Shown here: positions 8,299 through 16,852 of the stretch, piece by piece
Layout: every line of letters starts with the position of its first letter
How positions within the stretch are numbered: the first letter of the stretch is position 1
Origin: an uncultured Eubacterium sp.
Lineage (GTDB): Bacteria > Bacillota > Clostridia > Oscillospirales > Acutalibacteraceae
Reading direction: 5' to 3'
DNA length: 48,726 nucleotides
Assembly: GCA_944380635.1 (NCBI GenBank)
Contig: CALWID010000020.1
Location: 1-48,726, forward strand
Program-made: the position numbers and the translations under genes
Notes under the pieces: generated by a model
Told to the model about the DNA's origin: nothing
Database searches by the model: none
The model's input: the letters and a program-made list of their open reading frames with translations, nothing else

Positions 8299-9474
8299 TT
8301 AATGGTGGAAAAGCCTGATACCGGTCATTGCCATTGCCATTCCGAATTCATCACAGCAATCTATAACAGCCTGGTCTCTTACCGAGCCGCCCGGCTGAGC
8401 AACATATTTAACACCGGATCTTGCCGCACGCTCAATATTATCCTCAAACGGGAAGAACGCGTCTGAGCCAAGGGCAACATTAGTCATCTGCTTATGCCAC
8501 TGCGCCTTTTCCTCGGCTGTGAAAGGCTCCGGCTTTTCGGTGAAATAATTTTTCCAGAGGTCATTTTTATAAAGTTCCTCATATTCATCGCTGATATAAA
8601 GGTCTATGGCGTTATCCGCGTCGCATTTTCTGATACCGTCAATAAACGGCAGTGAAGTTACCTTTTCATGCCTGCGGAGCCAGAAATTATCCGCCTTTGT
8701 GCCGGCAAGGCGGGTGCAAGCGATTCGGGACTGCTGACCCGCACCGACGCCGATTGTCTGCCCGCCCATAGCGTAACAAACGGAATTAGACTGTGTATAT
8801 TTAAGCGTTATCATTGAAATCAGCAAATCTATTTTAGCGATTTCAGGAATTTCCTTAACTTTAGTAGGCATATCGTCAAACAGGCTCATAGTGATTTTGG
8901 CATTATTTCTCTTTTGCTCAAACTTAATGCCGAACACCTGCTTTGTTTCCATCTCTTCCGGCACATAGTTCGGGTCCATTTTTATGATAAGATAATTGCC
9001 GCGCCTTTTCTTTTTAAGAATTTCAAGCGCCTCGTCCGAATATGACGGAGCGATAATACCGTCTGAAACTTCCCTTACAAGAAACTGAGCCACACAAGCG
9101 TCGCACTCGTCGGAAAGAGCGGCAAAATCGCCGAAAGAAGAAACCCTGTCGCACCCTCTGGCTCTTACATACGCCTGGGCAATCGGTGAAAGTTCAAGGC
9201 CGTCCGGCACAAAGCACACTTTTCTGTCCGTTTCATCAAGCGGCTTTGCAACCGCCGCGCCCGCGGGCGAAACATGCTTAAATGAAGCGGCGCTCGGAAG
9301 ACCGGTTGCCTCTTTAAGTTCTTTTACAAGTTGCCAGGAATTGAAAGCGTCTAAAAGATTTATGTAACCCGCTCTGCCGTTTAATATCTCAAAAGGCAGT
9401 TCTTTTCCGTCCATATGAATACGGGCGGGAGTCTGGTTTGGATTACAGCCGTATTTAAGGGTATATTCCGTCAT
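8299..9474 (-). CDS. purH: Stand-alone AICAR formyltransferase (PurH C-terminal type)
   Basis: A 391-residue protein matching only the formyltransferase half of PurH. It transfers the formyl group of 10-formyl-THF to AICAR, the next-to-last step of IMP synthesis. The catalytic Lys-His pair is seen in ASFKHVSPAGAA, and QTIGVGAGQQSR and GSDAFFPFEDN are typical of the domain. The N-terminal IMP cyclohydrolase (MGS-like) domain of the usual bifunctional protein, about 510 residues, is absent, and no separate cyclohydrolase is in the window. The start is supported by GGAGG six bases upstream. The gene stands alone with its own terminator. Confidence 0.88.
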   Translation of the reverse strand: MTEYTLKYGCNPNQTPARIHMDGKELPFEILNGRAGYINLLDAFNSWQLVKELKEATGLPSAASFKHVSPAGAAVAKPLDETDRKVCFVPDGLELSPIAQAYVRARGCDRVSSFGDFAALSDECDACVAQFLVREVSDGIIAPSYSDEALEILKKKRRGNYLIIKMDPNYVPEEMETKQVFGIKFEQKRNNAKITMSLFDDMPTKVKEIPEIAKIDLLISMITLKYTQSNSVCYAMGGQTIGVGAGQQSRIACTRLAGTKADNFWLRRHEKVTSLPFIDGIRKCDADNAIDLYISDEYEELYKNDLWKNYFTEKPEPFTAEEKAQWHKQMTNVALGSDAFFPFEDNIERAARSGVKYVAQPGGSVRDQAVIDCCDEFGMAMAMTGIRLFHH

Positions 9475-9611
9475 TTAACATTCCTCCGCTTTTTTAATAG
9501 TTTAAGTATATCTATTTTATATCAGCAGATTGAAAAAAGCAAGAAAAAATGATACAGTATATAAAAGTTAAATAATTACTTTAATAATAATGATAACGAA
9601 AGGCAAAAAGC

Positions 9612-10427
9612 GTGAAAGGCATACTTGCGGTAAACCACTTTTTAAACAACCGAAAATTCAACACACTGCACCGCCATCTGCTTGAAAGCGCAGAGAAGTG
9701 CGGCGTGGGGCTTGAGATTAAAACAAATCTTGAACTTGCGCTTGAAATGACGAAAGCGGATTTTGTTCTGTTTTGGGATAAGGATATAAACCTTGCCGCC
9801 CGGCTTGAAATGAGCGGACTGCCCGTATTCAACAGCGCAAAAAGCATAGATCTTTGCGACGATAAAGCAAAAACATATTTGGCGCTTAACGGAATTGTGA
9901 AACAGCCGAAAACACTTATTGCGCCCAAAACTTATTTTAAGGCGGATTTTACACGGTTTGTTGACGGCGCCGTAAATATCCTTGGTCTGCCGCTTGTGTT
10001 TAAAGAGTGTTTCGGCTCATTCGGCGAGCAGGTGTATCTTTGCAAAAGCAAAGCGGATATTTTAACCCATATAACGGAAAAGCCGTTTATACTGCAGGAA
10101 TTTATAGCCGATTCCGCAGGGCGGGATATAAGAATAGAAGTTGTCGGCGGAAAAATAGCGGCGGCGGTGCGCCGTGAAAACAAAAACGATTTCCGCGCCA
10201 ATGTTACAAACGGCGGGCATATGGCGCCTTACACGCCCACGGATTCCGAAAAGGAGACCGCCATTTGCGCCTGCAATGCGCTGGGGCTTACTTTCGGCGG
10301 CGTGGATATACTTGCAGGAGGTTTTCTTTGCGAGGTAAACAGCAACGCCCACATCATAAACATAATGAACTGCACGGGCACGGATATTGCCCCGCTGATT
10401 TTTGAGGAGATAAGGAGCAGACTTTGA
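9612..10427 (+). CDS. ATP-grasp ligase, RimK-like (first of a pair)
   Basis: A 271-residue protein starting at GTG, with GAAAGG upstream. It has an N-terminal pre-ATP-grasp fold (about 1-85) and then an ATP-grasp domain: LPLVFKECFGSFGEQV as the nucleotide loop, FILQEFIADSAGRDIRIEVVGGK, and the metal-binding LCEVNSNAH near the C-terminus. RimK-like enzymes join a carboxylate to an amine using ATP, often adding glutamate or making peptide-like bonds. The substrate cannot be read from the sequence. It is followed by a second ATP-grasp gene whose TTG start overlaps this stop, so the two are coupled. Confidence 0.82.
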   Translation: MKGILAVNHFLNNRKFNTLHRHLLESAEKCGVGLEIKTNLELALEMTKADFVLFWDKDINLAARLEMSGLPVFNSAKSIDLCDDKAKTYLALNGIVKQPKTLIAPKTYFKADFTRFVDGAVNILGLPLVFKECFGSFGEQVYLCKSKADILTHITEKPFILQEFIADSAGRDIRIEVVGGKIAAAVRRENKNDFRANVTNGGHMAPYTPTDSEKETAICACNALGLTFGGVDILAGGFLCEVNSNAHIINIMNCTGTDIAPLIFEEIRSRL

Positions 10428-11158
10428 GCGGCATTTTAATATACAGCAAAAAAGAGGCTCGGCGAAATGACTTTTCGGTAAAAAAATTCAGCAGGTATTT
10501 GGGCGCCCGCCTTGTAACGGAAGATGAAATTGATTTCAGCGCGCCTGCGGATTTTGTGATTAACAGAACCAATAACGCCGAAATTGCCGAAAAATTTGAG
10601 AGCCGCGGAATACGGGTCTTTAACCCCTGCGCGCTTACCCGCCTTGCAAACAACAAACAGGACTGCTATGAATTTATGCAAAAAAACGGCATAGAGATAA
10701 TGCCGGTAAACCAAACCGAGCCGCCGCTTGTGGAAAAACCGGCTGACGGAAAAGGCGGAGCGGGAGTACGCCTGATAAAAAGCGGCAGGGTGGAAATAAA
10801 GCCGGGTTATGTTTATCAGAAACCCGCCTCAGACCTTGGAAAAGACCTGCGAGTGTGGCTTATAGGCGGCAAAATAATCTGCGCCGTTTTAAGAAAAAGC
10901 GAAACTGATTTTCGCTCCAACTACTGCCTTGGCGGCACGGCGCAAATCTATAATTTAAGTAATAACGAACGCGCGCTTGTTTACAAAATTGCGTCATTAA
11001 TAAAATATGATTATATAGGCATTGATTTTGTTTTTGACGGCGGCAGAGCCGTTTTTAACGAGATTGAGGACACGGTGGGCGCCCGGATGGTGTACGATAA
11101 AACGGACATTGATATTCTGCGCCTTTACTGCGAATATATAAAAGAAGAGATGAGATAA
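10424..11158 (+). CDS. ATP-grasp ligase, RimK-like (second of a pair)
   Basis: A 244-residue protein with a TTG start inside the end of the previous gene (TTGA overlap); GGAG lies about nine bases upstream. The order of motifs is as in its neighbour but shorter: PPLVEKPADGKGGAGV as the nucleotide loop, KDLRVWLIGGKIICAVLRK, and FNEIEDTVGARM for metal binding. The two proteins are diverged paralogues and could form a heterodimer or act in sequence. The next gene begins one base after this stop. Confidence 0.8.
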   Translation: MSGILIYSKKEARRNDFSVKKFSRYLGARLVTEDEIDFSAPADFVINRTNNAEIAEKFESRGIRVFNPCALTRLANNKQDCYEFMQKNGIEIMPVNQTEPPLVEKPADGKGGAGVRLIKSGRVEIKPGYVYQKPASDLGKDLRVWLIGGKIICAVLRKSETDFRSNYCLGGTAQIYNLSNNERALVYKIASLIKYDYIGIDFVFDGGRAVFNEIEDTVGARMVYDKTDIDILRLYCEYIKEEMR

Positions 11159-11893
11159 ATGGAAAAAATTGCCGTTATAGGTTTTGACAATAAAGACGAA
11201 ATCATTAAAAGATACGCGGGCAAAGCGGAATTTGATTTTGACCCCGAATACAGCGGCAAAAGCAGTGAATACGCTTATTCAGCCGCTTTTATAAAGAGCG
11301 GTCAAAGTGAAAGCGTTATAAAATGCTGGCTTGGAAACGAGCATTTAAGAATTGCCGCGGATTACGCCGCGCTGATTTGCGAGATAGATTTTTTCCTTGG
11401 TATTCCCGAACCGCTTGAAATAGAGCGCAAATTTCTGATAAAAAACCCGGCTGAAAGCACGCTTGCCGAAAATGCGCTTTGCGATTTTGTGGATATTGCG
11501 CAGGCGTATGTAAACCGAAACGGCGAACGGTTCAGAGTAAGAAAGCGCGGCAGGGACGGCGATTTTATCTATATTAAAACGCAGAAAACAAAACTTACGG
11601 AAATGAAAAGAATAGAAAAAGAAACCCGCATAACAAAAGCGCAGTATGAGGAATGTATAAAAGGCGAAAAGGTGCTTTATAAACGCCGCTGGCTGATGCT
11701 GTATAAAGAAAAATTTTTTGAACTGGATATATTCCCCTTTTGGGCGGACAGGGCTTTGCTTGAAATAGAACTTAAAAGCGAAGAGGAAACTTTTGAACTG
11801 CCGCCGTTTCTTGAAGTTGAAAAAGAAGTTACGCAGGATAAATCATTCAGAAATTCCGTGCTTTGCCAATTATACGGAATAAGGCAAAAATAA
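11159..11893 (+). CDS. CYTH-domain (triphosphate tunnel) protein
   Basis: A 244-residue protein. Residues from about 95 onward form a CYTH domain with the EIERKFLI signature, RFRVRKRG, YIKTQKT and ELDIF, LEIELKSEEE strands of the charged tunnel. The first 90 or so residues are a separate small domain I do not recognise. CYTH proteins include tripolyphosphatases, thiamine triphosphatases and class IV adenylate cyclases, so the substrate is probably a phosphoanhydride. It starts one base after the second ATP-grasp gene and ends the three-gene operon before a terminator. The grouping suggests a joint pathway. Confidence 0.8.
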   Translation: MEKIAVIGFDNKDEIIKRYAGKAEFDFDPEYSGKSSEYAYSAAFIKSGQSESVIKCWLGNEHLRIAADYAALICEIDFFLGIPEPLEIERKFLIKNPAESTLAENALCDFVDIAQAYVNRNGERFRVRKRGRDGDFIYIKTQKTKLTEMKRIEKETRITKAQYEECIKGEKVLYKRRWLMLYKEKFFELDIFPFWADRALLEIELKSEEETFELPPFLEVEKEVTQDKSFRNSVLCQLYGIRQK

Positions 11894-11928
11894 AAAGCAC
11901 ATAAAATTCCGCGCTGAAACCATGCAAA

Positions 11929-11968
11929 AACCCGCAGAGAAATTAACGCTCTGCGGGTTCATTTTTTA
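11929..11968 (+). terminator. Terminator of the ATP-grasp/CYTH operon
   Basis: An 11-bp stem AACCCGCAGAG/CTCTGCGGGTT with a nine-base loop, followed by CATTTTTTAT. It also lies after the convergent minus-strand gene at 11995. Confidence 0.88.
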
Positions 11969-11994
11969 TATTTAAGATTTTAGGTAAACTTTAT

Positions 11995-12774
11995 TTACTC
12001 TCTTGCCGCGCCGCAAAAGATAAGCGCAGAGCCGGCAGTTTTTTTCCTGAGCACTGCAAAAGCGGCAATAAGCACTGCATAAATCGCAATCCAGCAGATA
12101 TATGATTTGCTCAGGTGCATACCGGCGTTCAGCAATATTATGGTTGAGCATAATTTTCTTGCCCCGCCGACAACAAAGCCGATTATTGAAAAATCACAAA
12201 CAAGAGCGGCGTTTTTACCTTTAAACATAAGGCAAACAATGCCCAAAACGCATACCGCGGCAATATAAAGGCCGGCGTCCAAAGCATACGGCAGCATCAT
12301 ACTGCCCGTTTTTATGTAGGCATACTGCTCCAGGTCGTTCGATACATCCGTAACAAACGGCACAACAATCAGCAGCGCCGCAATCGGCAGCGCTCTGATA
12401 TGCTTTTCCTGCTTATTTTGGGAAACATACAGCCTGTAAATAATGTAAAGGAAAATCACAAGCGCCATTTTGCGCACTATGAAGTAAACGCAGGAGGCGT
12501 CTAAATTATAATACCGCAGCATTTCAAGATCCGGCGGCATAATCTTAAAGGCAAAAATACCGGCAATCATGCCGAAATATGTTTCCTTAGCCTTTGCAAG
12601 GATAAGATACACCGCCGCAACGGCAAGCGTAAACACAAACGCCTGTATAAGGGCGGACTTTTCGCTCCACGGCGCAAGCCTTTTAAGCGCCTTTTCACCA
12701 ACATAGCAAACAAAAACTATGCCGAGAGAAATAAGCGATAACCATTGATTTTTTGTAAAACTCAATTTTTTCAC
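11995..12774 (-). CDS. Polytopic membrane protein of unknown function
   Basis: A 259-residue protein if the GTG at 12774 is used; it has GAAGTGATT just upstream, whereas an upstream in-frame ATG at 12867 has no ribosome binding site. About seven or eight hydrophobic segments run through the protein (for example WLSLISLGIVFVCYVG, AFVFTLAVAAVYLILA, ALPIAALLIVVPFV). There is no catalytic motif I recognise. It is convergent with the ATP-grasp operon, and its own downstream region shares that operon's terminator. Confidence 0.7.
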   Translation of the reverse strand: MKKLSFTKNQWLSLISLGIVFVCYVGEKALKRLAPWSEKSALIQAFVFTLAVAAVYLILAKAKETYFGMIAGIFAFKIMPPDLEMLRYYNLDASCVYFIVRKMALVIFLYIIYRLYVSQNKQEKHIRALPIAALLIVVPFVTDVSNDLEQYAYIKTGSMMLPYALDAGLYIAAVCVLGIVCLMFKGKNAALVCDFSIIGFVVGGARKLCSTIILLNAGMHLSKSYICWIAIYAVLIAAFAVLRKKTAGSALIFCGAARE

Positions 12775-12934
12775 GCTAATCACTTCAATTAAAATAGTAT
12801 TATTAATTATATTATACAAAACTTTCAGCATTAAATCAATTCGGCAACTTAACAAAAATATTTGCATTTATGTGTTGAATTTACACAATTCAATATTTGT
12901 AACAAAGGCTTTGGAACAAAAATCCGCGGCAAAG

Positions 12935-12966
12935 ATAAAAAGAGCCTCCCTTTTCAGAGAGGCTCA
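12935..12966 (-). terminator. Terminator after the CobW-type gene
   Basis: A GAGCCTC/GAGGCTC stem (12942-12948 with 12959-12965), followed on the minus strand by TTTTTATC, about 50 bases after the stop of the gene at 13015. Confidence 0.82.
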
Positions 12967-13014
12967 GACCGCTTAATCAGTACAAGCGTATTAATGTAAT
13001 TGTCATTAGTACAA

Positions 13015-14232
13015 TCACTCGGCAAGGCAGTCGTCAAGCGCCCTGATAATTGTGGCTTTATCCATATCCCTGCCTATAAAAACTATTTTATTAACTCTGT
13101 CGCCGTACTTGGGGTCCCACGCGGCGGCTATATCTGGATTCATCTGCAAAATCTGCTTTCTTTCTCTTTCCGGGAAGCACGCTATCCATTTGCCGTCATC
13201 CGTGGCGGTTTTCTGCCTGCCGCTCTGCTCAAATATATAAGCCGTATCGGGGTCTTCCTTTATCCAGAAAAGCCCTTTTGCCCTTATAACTTCCTTAGGC
13301 CATTTGGCAAAAACAAATTCTTCAAACTTCTGCTTTGAAAGCGGTTTTACATTTTGATAAACAAATGTGCCTATGCCGTATTCCTCAGCCTCGCCCTCAC
13401 CGTGATGGTGGTGGTGATGACCGTGCTCGTCGTGGTGATGTTCATCGTGCTCATCGTGGTGATGTTCTTCGTGCCCGCTTTCAGAATTTTCACCCTCGCC
13501 GCGCATTGCCTGAATCCAGCCTGCGCTTTCAAGTATCTTTTCATAATCAAAGCGGTTTGTTGAAAGAATATCGCCTACTTCAACATTGCCGTAAGTGGTT
13601 TCAATAATTTTTGCGCCGGGCTGGAGCGCTTTTATAACGGCAAGCACCTTATCCTTAACCTGAGGCGAAACCTCATCCACCTTATTAAGCACAATGGTGG
13701 TGCAGTATTCTATTTGCTGAACAAGCAGATTTTCTATATCTTCCTCATCCATATCCTTTTTAAGCAGGGAATCGCCCGCGCCGAATTCATCCGCCATGCG
13801 CTTTGCGTCCACAACAGTGGTGATATTATCAAGATAAGCAACGGCAGGCAGATTAACGGAAGGGTCGGTGCCGTCCAGCATACAGATTGAGCCGGCAATC
13901 GGGCCGGGTTCGCATATGCCGGACGCCTCAATAAGAATATAATCAAATTTTTTGCTTTGCGCAAGGCTGATAATCTGCTTCATAAGGTCCACCTTAAGAG
14001 TGCAGCAGATGCATCCGTTTGAAAGCGGCACCAGATTTTCATCCTGCTGAGTAACCGCGCCGCCTTTTTGAATAAGGGACGCGTCTATATTTACCTCGCC
14101 TATATCATTTACGATAACGGCAACACGGTAACCCTCCTGATTAGAAAGAATATGATTAAGCAAAGTTGTTTTGCCCGCGCCGAGGTACCCTGTAAGCAGG
14201 GAAACGGGCACAAGGCCGTTTTTGTAATTCAT
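13015..14232 (-). CDS. CobW/COG0523-family GTPase with His-rich metal-binding loop
   Basis: A 405-residue G3E GTPase. The P-loop is GYLGAGKTT (15-23). The family's metal-binding CxCC motif is at Cys74-Ile-Cys76-Cys77. Between the GTPase and the CobW C-terminal domain, at about residues 253-284, is a loop with more than a dozen histidines mixed with Asp and Glu. Proteins of this family deliver or insert metals, mostly zinc and in some cases cobalt or iron. The client cannot be inferred here because no metalloenzyme maturation gene is nearby. AAGGAG lies ahead of the ATG. It follows the GH3 gene by 54 bases on the same strand, so they may be cotranscribed. Confidence 0.88.
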   Translation of the reverse strand: MNYKNGLVPVSLLTGYLGAGKTTLLNHILSNQEGYRVAVIVNDIGEVNIDASLIQKGGAVTQQDENLVPLSNGCICCTLKVDLMKQIISLAQSKKFDYILIEASGICEPGPIAGSICMLDGTDPSVNLPAVAYLDNITTVVDAKRMADEFGAGDSLLKKDMDEEDIENLLVQQIEYCTTIVLNKVDEVSPQVKDKVLAVIKALQPGAKIIETTYGNVEVGDILSTNRFDYEKILESAGWIQAMRGEGENSESGHEEHHHDEHDEHHHDEHGHHHHHHGEGEAEEYGIGTFVYQNVKPLSKQKFEEFVFAKWPKEVIRAKGLFWIKEDPDTAYIFEQSGRQKTATDDGKWIACFPERERKQILQMNPDIAAAWDPKYGDRVNKIVFIGRDMDKATIIRALDDCLAE

Positions 14233-14286
14233 GTGCTTTTCTCCTTAGATTTTTATATTTTAACATTTAATATGATAACACCGCTG

Positions 14287-16734
14287 TCAACCCCTGTGCG
14301 TGCAAAAGCGTTTATACGCGGTTGAGTTCATTGCAAATCTGAGCACATTTACCGCCGTGCGCTGAAGTTCGGCAAGCGTTATGCCGTCCCGGTCCCCCAA
14401 AGATTCAAGCAAAGTACCGTCCGGCTTTCTTCTGCCGCTTCGCTTGCCGCCCGGCATAAGCACATCCACCTGGGCGCGCACTCTGTATGCGTTATCACGG
14501 ATAGACGGGAACTCAGGGCTTTTGCCCTTTTGCATCCACCAATCCGTCATAACATTGCCCTCGTAATGCCATTCTTTTCTTAAAATATCCGTGCAAAGTT
14601 CATAATTATAATGGTTATAAACGCCGTTTATTTTATTGTAAGAGGTCATTATATTTTTAGGTTTCGCCTCTTTAACGCATATTTCAAAGCCCTTAAGATA
14701 TATTTCCCTGAGCGCCCGCTCCGAAACGCGGGAATCGTTTTTAGTTCTGGCAAATTCCTGATTGTTGCAGGCAAAATGCTTGGGGCATGCCGAAGCGCCC
14801 AAACTTTGTATTCCGCGCACGGCGGCGGACGCTATCTTGCCGGAAACATAAGGGTCTTCCGAATAATACTCAAAATTTCTGCCGCAAAGCGGATTTCTGT
14901 GAATATTCATACCCGGCGCAAGCAAAACATCACTGCCCCTTTGCGCCATTTCCGCCGCTACCGCGCCGTAAACTTCCTCAACAAGCGCCGTATCAAACGA
15001 GCAGGCAAGCAAAGTGCCTATGGGGATAAGCGAGCATTTTGCGCTGAGGCGTATGCCGGAAGGCCCGTCCGTAGTTATAACGGGCGGAACACCTTTATCC
15101 CTAAGGGATTTCAGCACGCCCGCAAAAGCGCCCGCATTACCCGCCGCGCCGAGATTGCTGTCCATAGTATAATCTCCGCGGGACAGCGCCTCAAGTTCAT
15201 CAAGGCTCAGCGTTGCAACGAATTCTTCCAAAGTGTTTTTGCCGCTTACCACATCCTGAAAAGTTATTTCAGCACAGGACGGGTTAAACGCCTGCGGCAG
15301 TTCATCAAGAATTTTTTGCCGCAAATCGGTTTTTCTGAGCGGTGCCGGCCTTTTTACAGGTATATATCCGTTTATGCCCTTAACGGGATTTATAATATCA
15401 AATTTTTCAACCGGGGCAAGATTCTCAGAGAGCATTTCATAAAGTGCCGTGTTTTCCTGATAATATGCAAACACCTTTTTGGCGCAGTCCACCGCCTGCC
15501 CAAGATAAAAATTATATTCGCCCGCCTCGGTTACATACGATGATTTAAAGCCGGTAACGCCTGTACTGTCATAGGAAGTTAACCGGTATACGGAAACAAA
15601 AAGATTAATATCCTGCTCCTCGCCCGGCTCAAGAAGTTTTGTTTTTCCAAACGCCGCAAGTTCCCTAAGCGGATTTCCGAGCGCGCCCTGAGGCTTTTCA
15701 AGATAGAGCATAACGGGGCGCTTGCCGGCGCGGCTGCCCGTGTTTTTTACGGCAATATCAAACGAAAAGCCGTTTTCCGCCGCCGAAGCGTTTTTAAGCG
15801 ACACTTCAAATTCCGTATAACTTAAACCATATCCAAAAGGATAAATAACTTTCTCCCGCGCAAAAGTTTCAAAATATCTGTAACCAACATAAATATCTTC
15901 CGAATAATTGTTGAAATCGCGGTTGGCGAAATCGGAGGAGCCGGGGTAATCCTCATATTTTTCGGCAACGGTATCTGTAAGGGCGCCGCAGGGATTCATT
16001 CTGCCGCAAAGCAAATCGGCGGCGGCAGTTCCGCTTTCCTCGCCGCCCTGCCAAAGCAGCAAAACAGCGCCGATTTTATCACCGTAATCCTCTATCCACG
16101 CCATATCCATAACGCAGCCTATATTGAGCAGCACCACTGTTTTTGAAAAATAATCGGTAACCACATTAAGCAGGCGGCGCTCATCATCCGTAATATACCA
16201 ACTGCCCTTTTCAAGCGCGCAATCCCTGTCTTCCCCGGAAGAGCGGCCTATAACAACAACAGCGCAGTCCGATTCCTTAGCCGCCGCAAAGATTTCAGAC
16301 GCCTCAATAGGCATTTCAGGGTAAAAGCGCGGCCACATTCCCCAAACGGAATCCTGAATTTTATTTTCCGCGCACCATTTTTCATATTTTGCGGCAAGGC
16401 TCTCATTAAGCGTTAAGCCTTTGCAGTTTCGTATACCGTCTGTAAGATTTACCTCATAAGGTCTGTTTACTTCGCCGCCGGAACCATAGCCCGTGTAAAA
16501 CCAATTATACTGCACGCGCCCGAAAACGGACACGCACTCGTTATTTTCAAGCGGAAGCACGCCGTTATTTTTAAGCAAAACCGCGCCCTCTGCCGCCGCT
16601 TTTGCGAATAGGGCGGAATTGCTTTTATCTGCGCCGCCGTTTTCATCCGCCTTAACTTTCTTTTGCGATACAGAATTGAGCGACATTATAAAACCGCCTA
16701 CGGAATTTGCCGCCTTTTCAATAAATTTATTCAT
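14287..16734 (-). CDS. GH3 beta-glycosidase with swapped domain order
   Basis: An 815-residue glycoside hydrolase family 3 protein. Most family members run from the TIM barrel to the alpha/beta sandwich. Here the sandwich comes first (about 40-310, with AAEGAVLLKNNGVLPL and the WQGGEESG acid/base region), then an Fn3-like domain (about 320-450), and the barrel comes last (about 500-800). The barrel has TTDGPSGIR, NIHRNPLCGRNFEYYSEDP, KHFACNNQE and the nucleophile Asp731 in VMTDWW. This order is known from Ruminococcus albus beta-glucosidase. There is no signal peptide, so it probably acts on imported oligosaccharides or aryl glucosides. GAGG precedes the start. Confidence 0.92.
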   Translation of the reverse strand: MNKFIEKAANSVGGFIMSLNSVSQKKVKADENGGADKSNSALFAKAAAEGAVLLKNNGVLPLENNECVSVFGRVQYNWFYTGYGSGGEVNRPYEVNLTDGIRNCKGLTLNESLAAKYEKWCAENKIQDSVWGMWPRFYPEMPIEASEIFAAAKESDCAVVVIGRSSGEDRDCALEKGSWYITDDERRLLNVVTDYFSKTVVLLNIGCVMDMAWIEDYGDKIGAVLLLWQGGEESGTAAADLLCGRMNPCGALTDTVAEKYEDYPGSSDFANRDFNNYSEDIYVGYRYFETFAREKVIYPFGYGLSYTEFEVSLKNASAAENGFSFDIAVKNTGSRAGKRPVMLYLEKPQGALGNPLRELAAFGKTKLLEPGEEQDINLFVSVYRLTSYDSTGVTGFKSSYVTEAGEYNFYLGQAVDCAKKVFAYYQENTALYEMLSENLAPVEKFDIINPVKGINGYIPVKRPAPLRKTDLRQKILDELPQAFNPSCAEITFQDVVSGKNTLEEFVATLSLDELEALSRGDYTMDSNLGAAGNAGAFAGVLKSLRDKGVPPVITTDGPSGIRLSAKCSLIPIGTLLACSFDTALVEEVYGAVAAEMAQRGSDVLLAPGMNIHRNPLCGRNFEYYSEDPYVSGKIASAAVRGIQSLGASACPKHFACNNQEFARTKNDSRVSERALREIYLKGFEICVKEAKPKNIMTSYNKINGVYNHYNYELCTDILRKEWHYEGNVMTDWWMQKGKSPEFPSIRDNAYRVRAQVDVLMPGGKRSGRRKPDGTLLESLGDRDGITLAELQRTAVNVLRFAMNSTAYKRFCTHRG

Positions 16735-16800
16735 AGTTTATCCTCTTAAAATTCTTAGTTAACGAATTTATATTAACAAATAAACGCCCAAACTGCAATA

Positions 16801-16845
16801 TTAAAAAATTAAATGCCGCACGGTTCGGGCGAACCATGCGGCATT
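16801..16845 (-). terminator. Terminator after the AMP-ligase gene
   Basis: A long stem, ATGCCGCA and GGTTC pairing with GAACC and TGCGGCAT, with one mismatch and a four-base loop. On the minus strand it is followed by AATTTTTTAA. Confidence 0.88.
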
Positions 16846-16852
16846 TGCCGTA

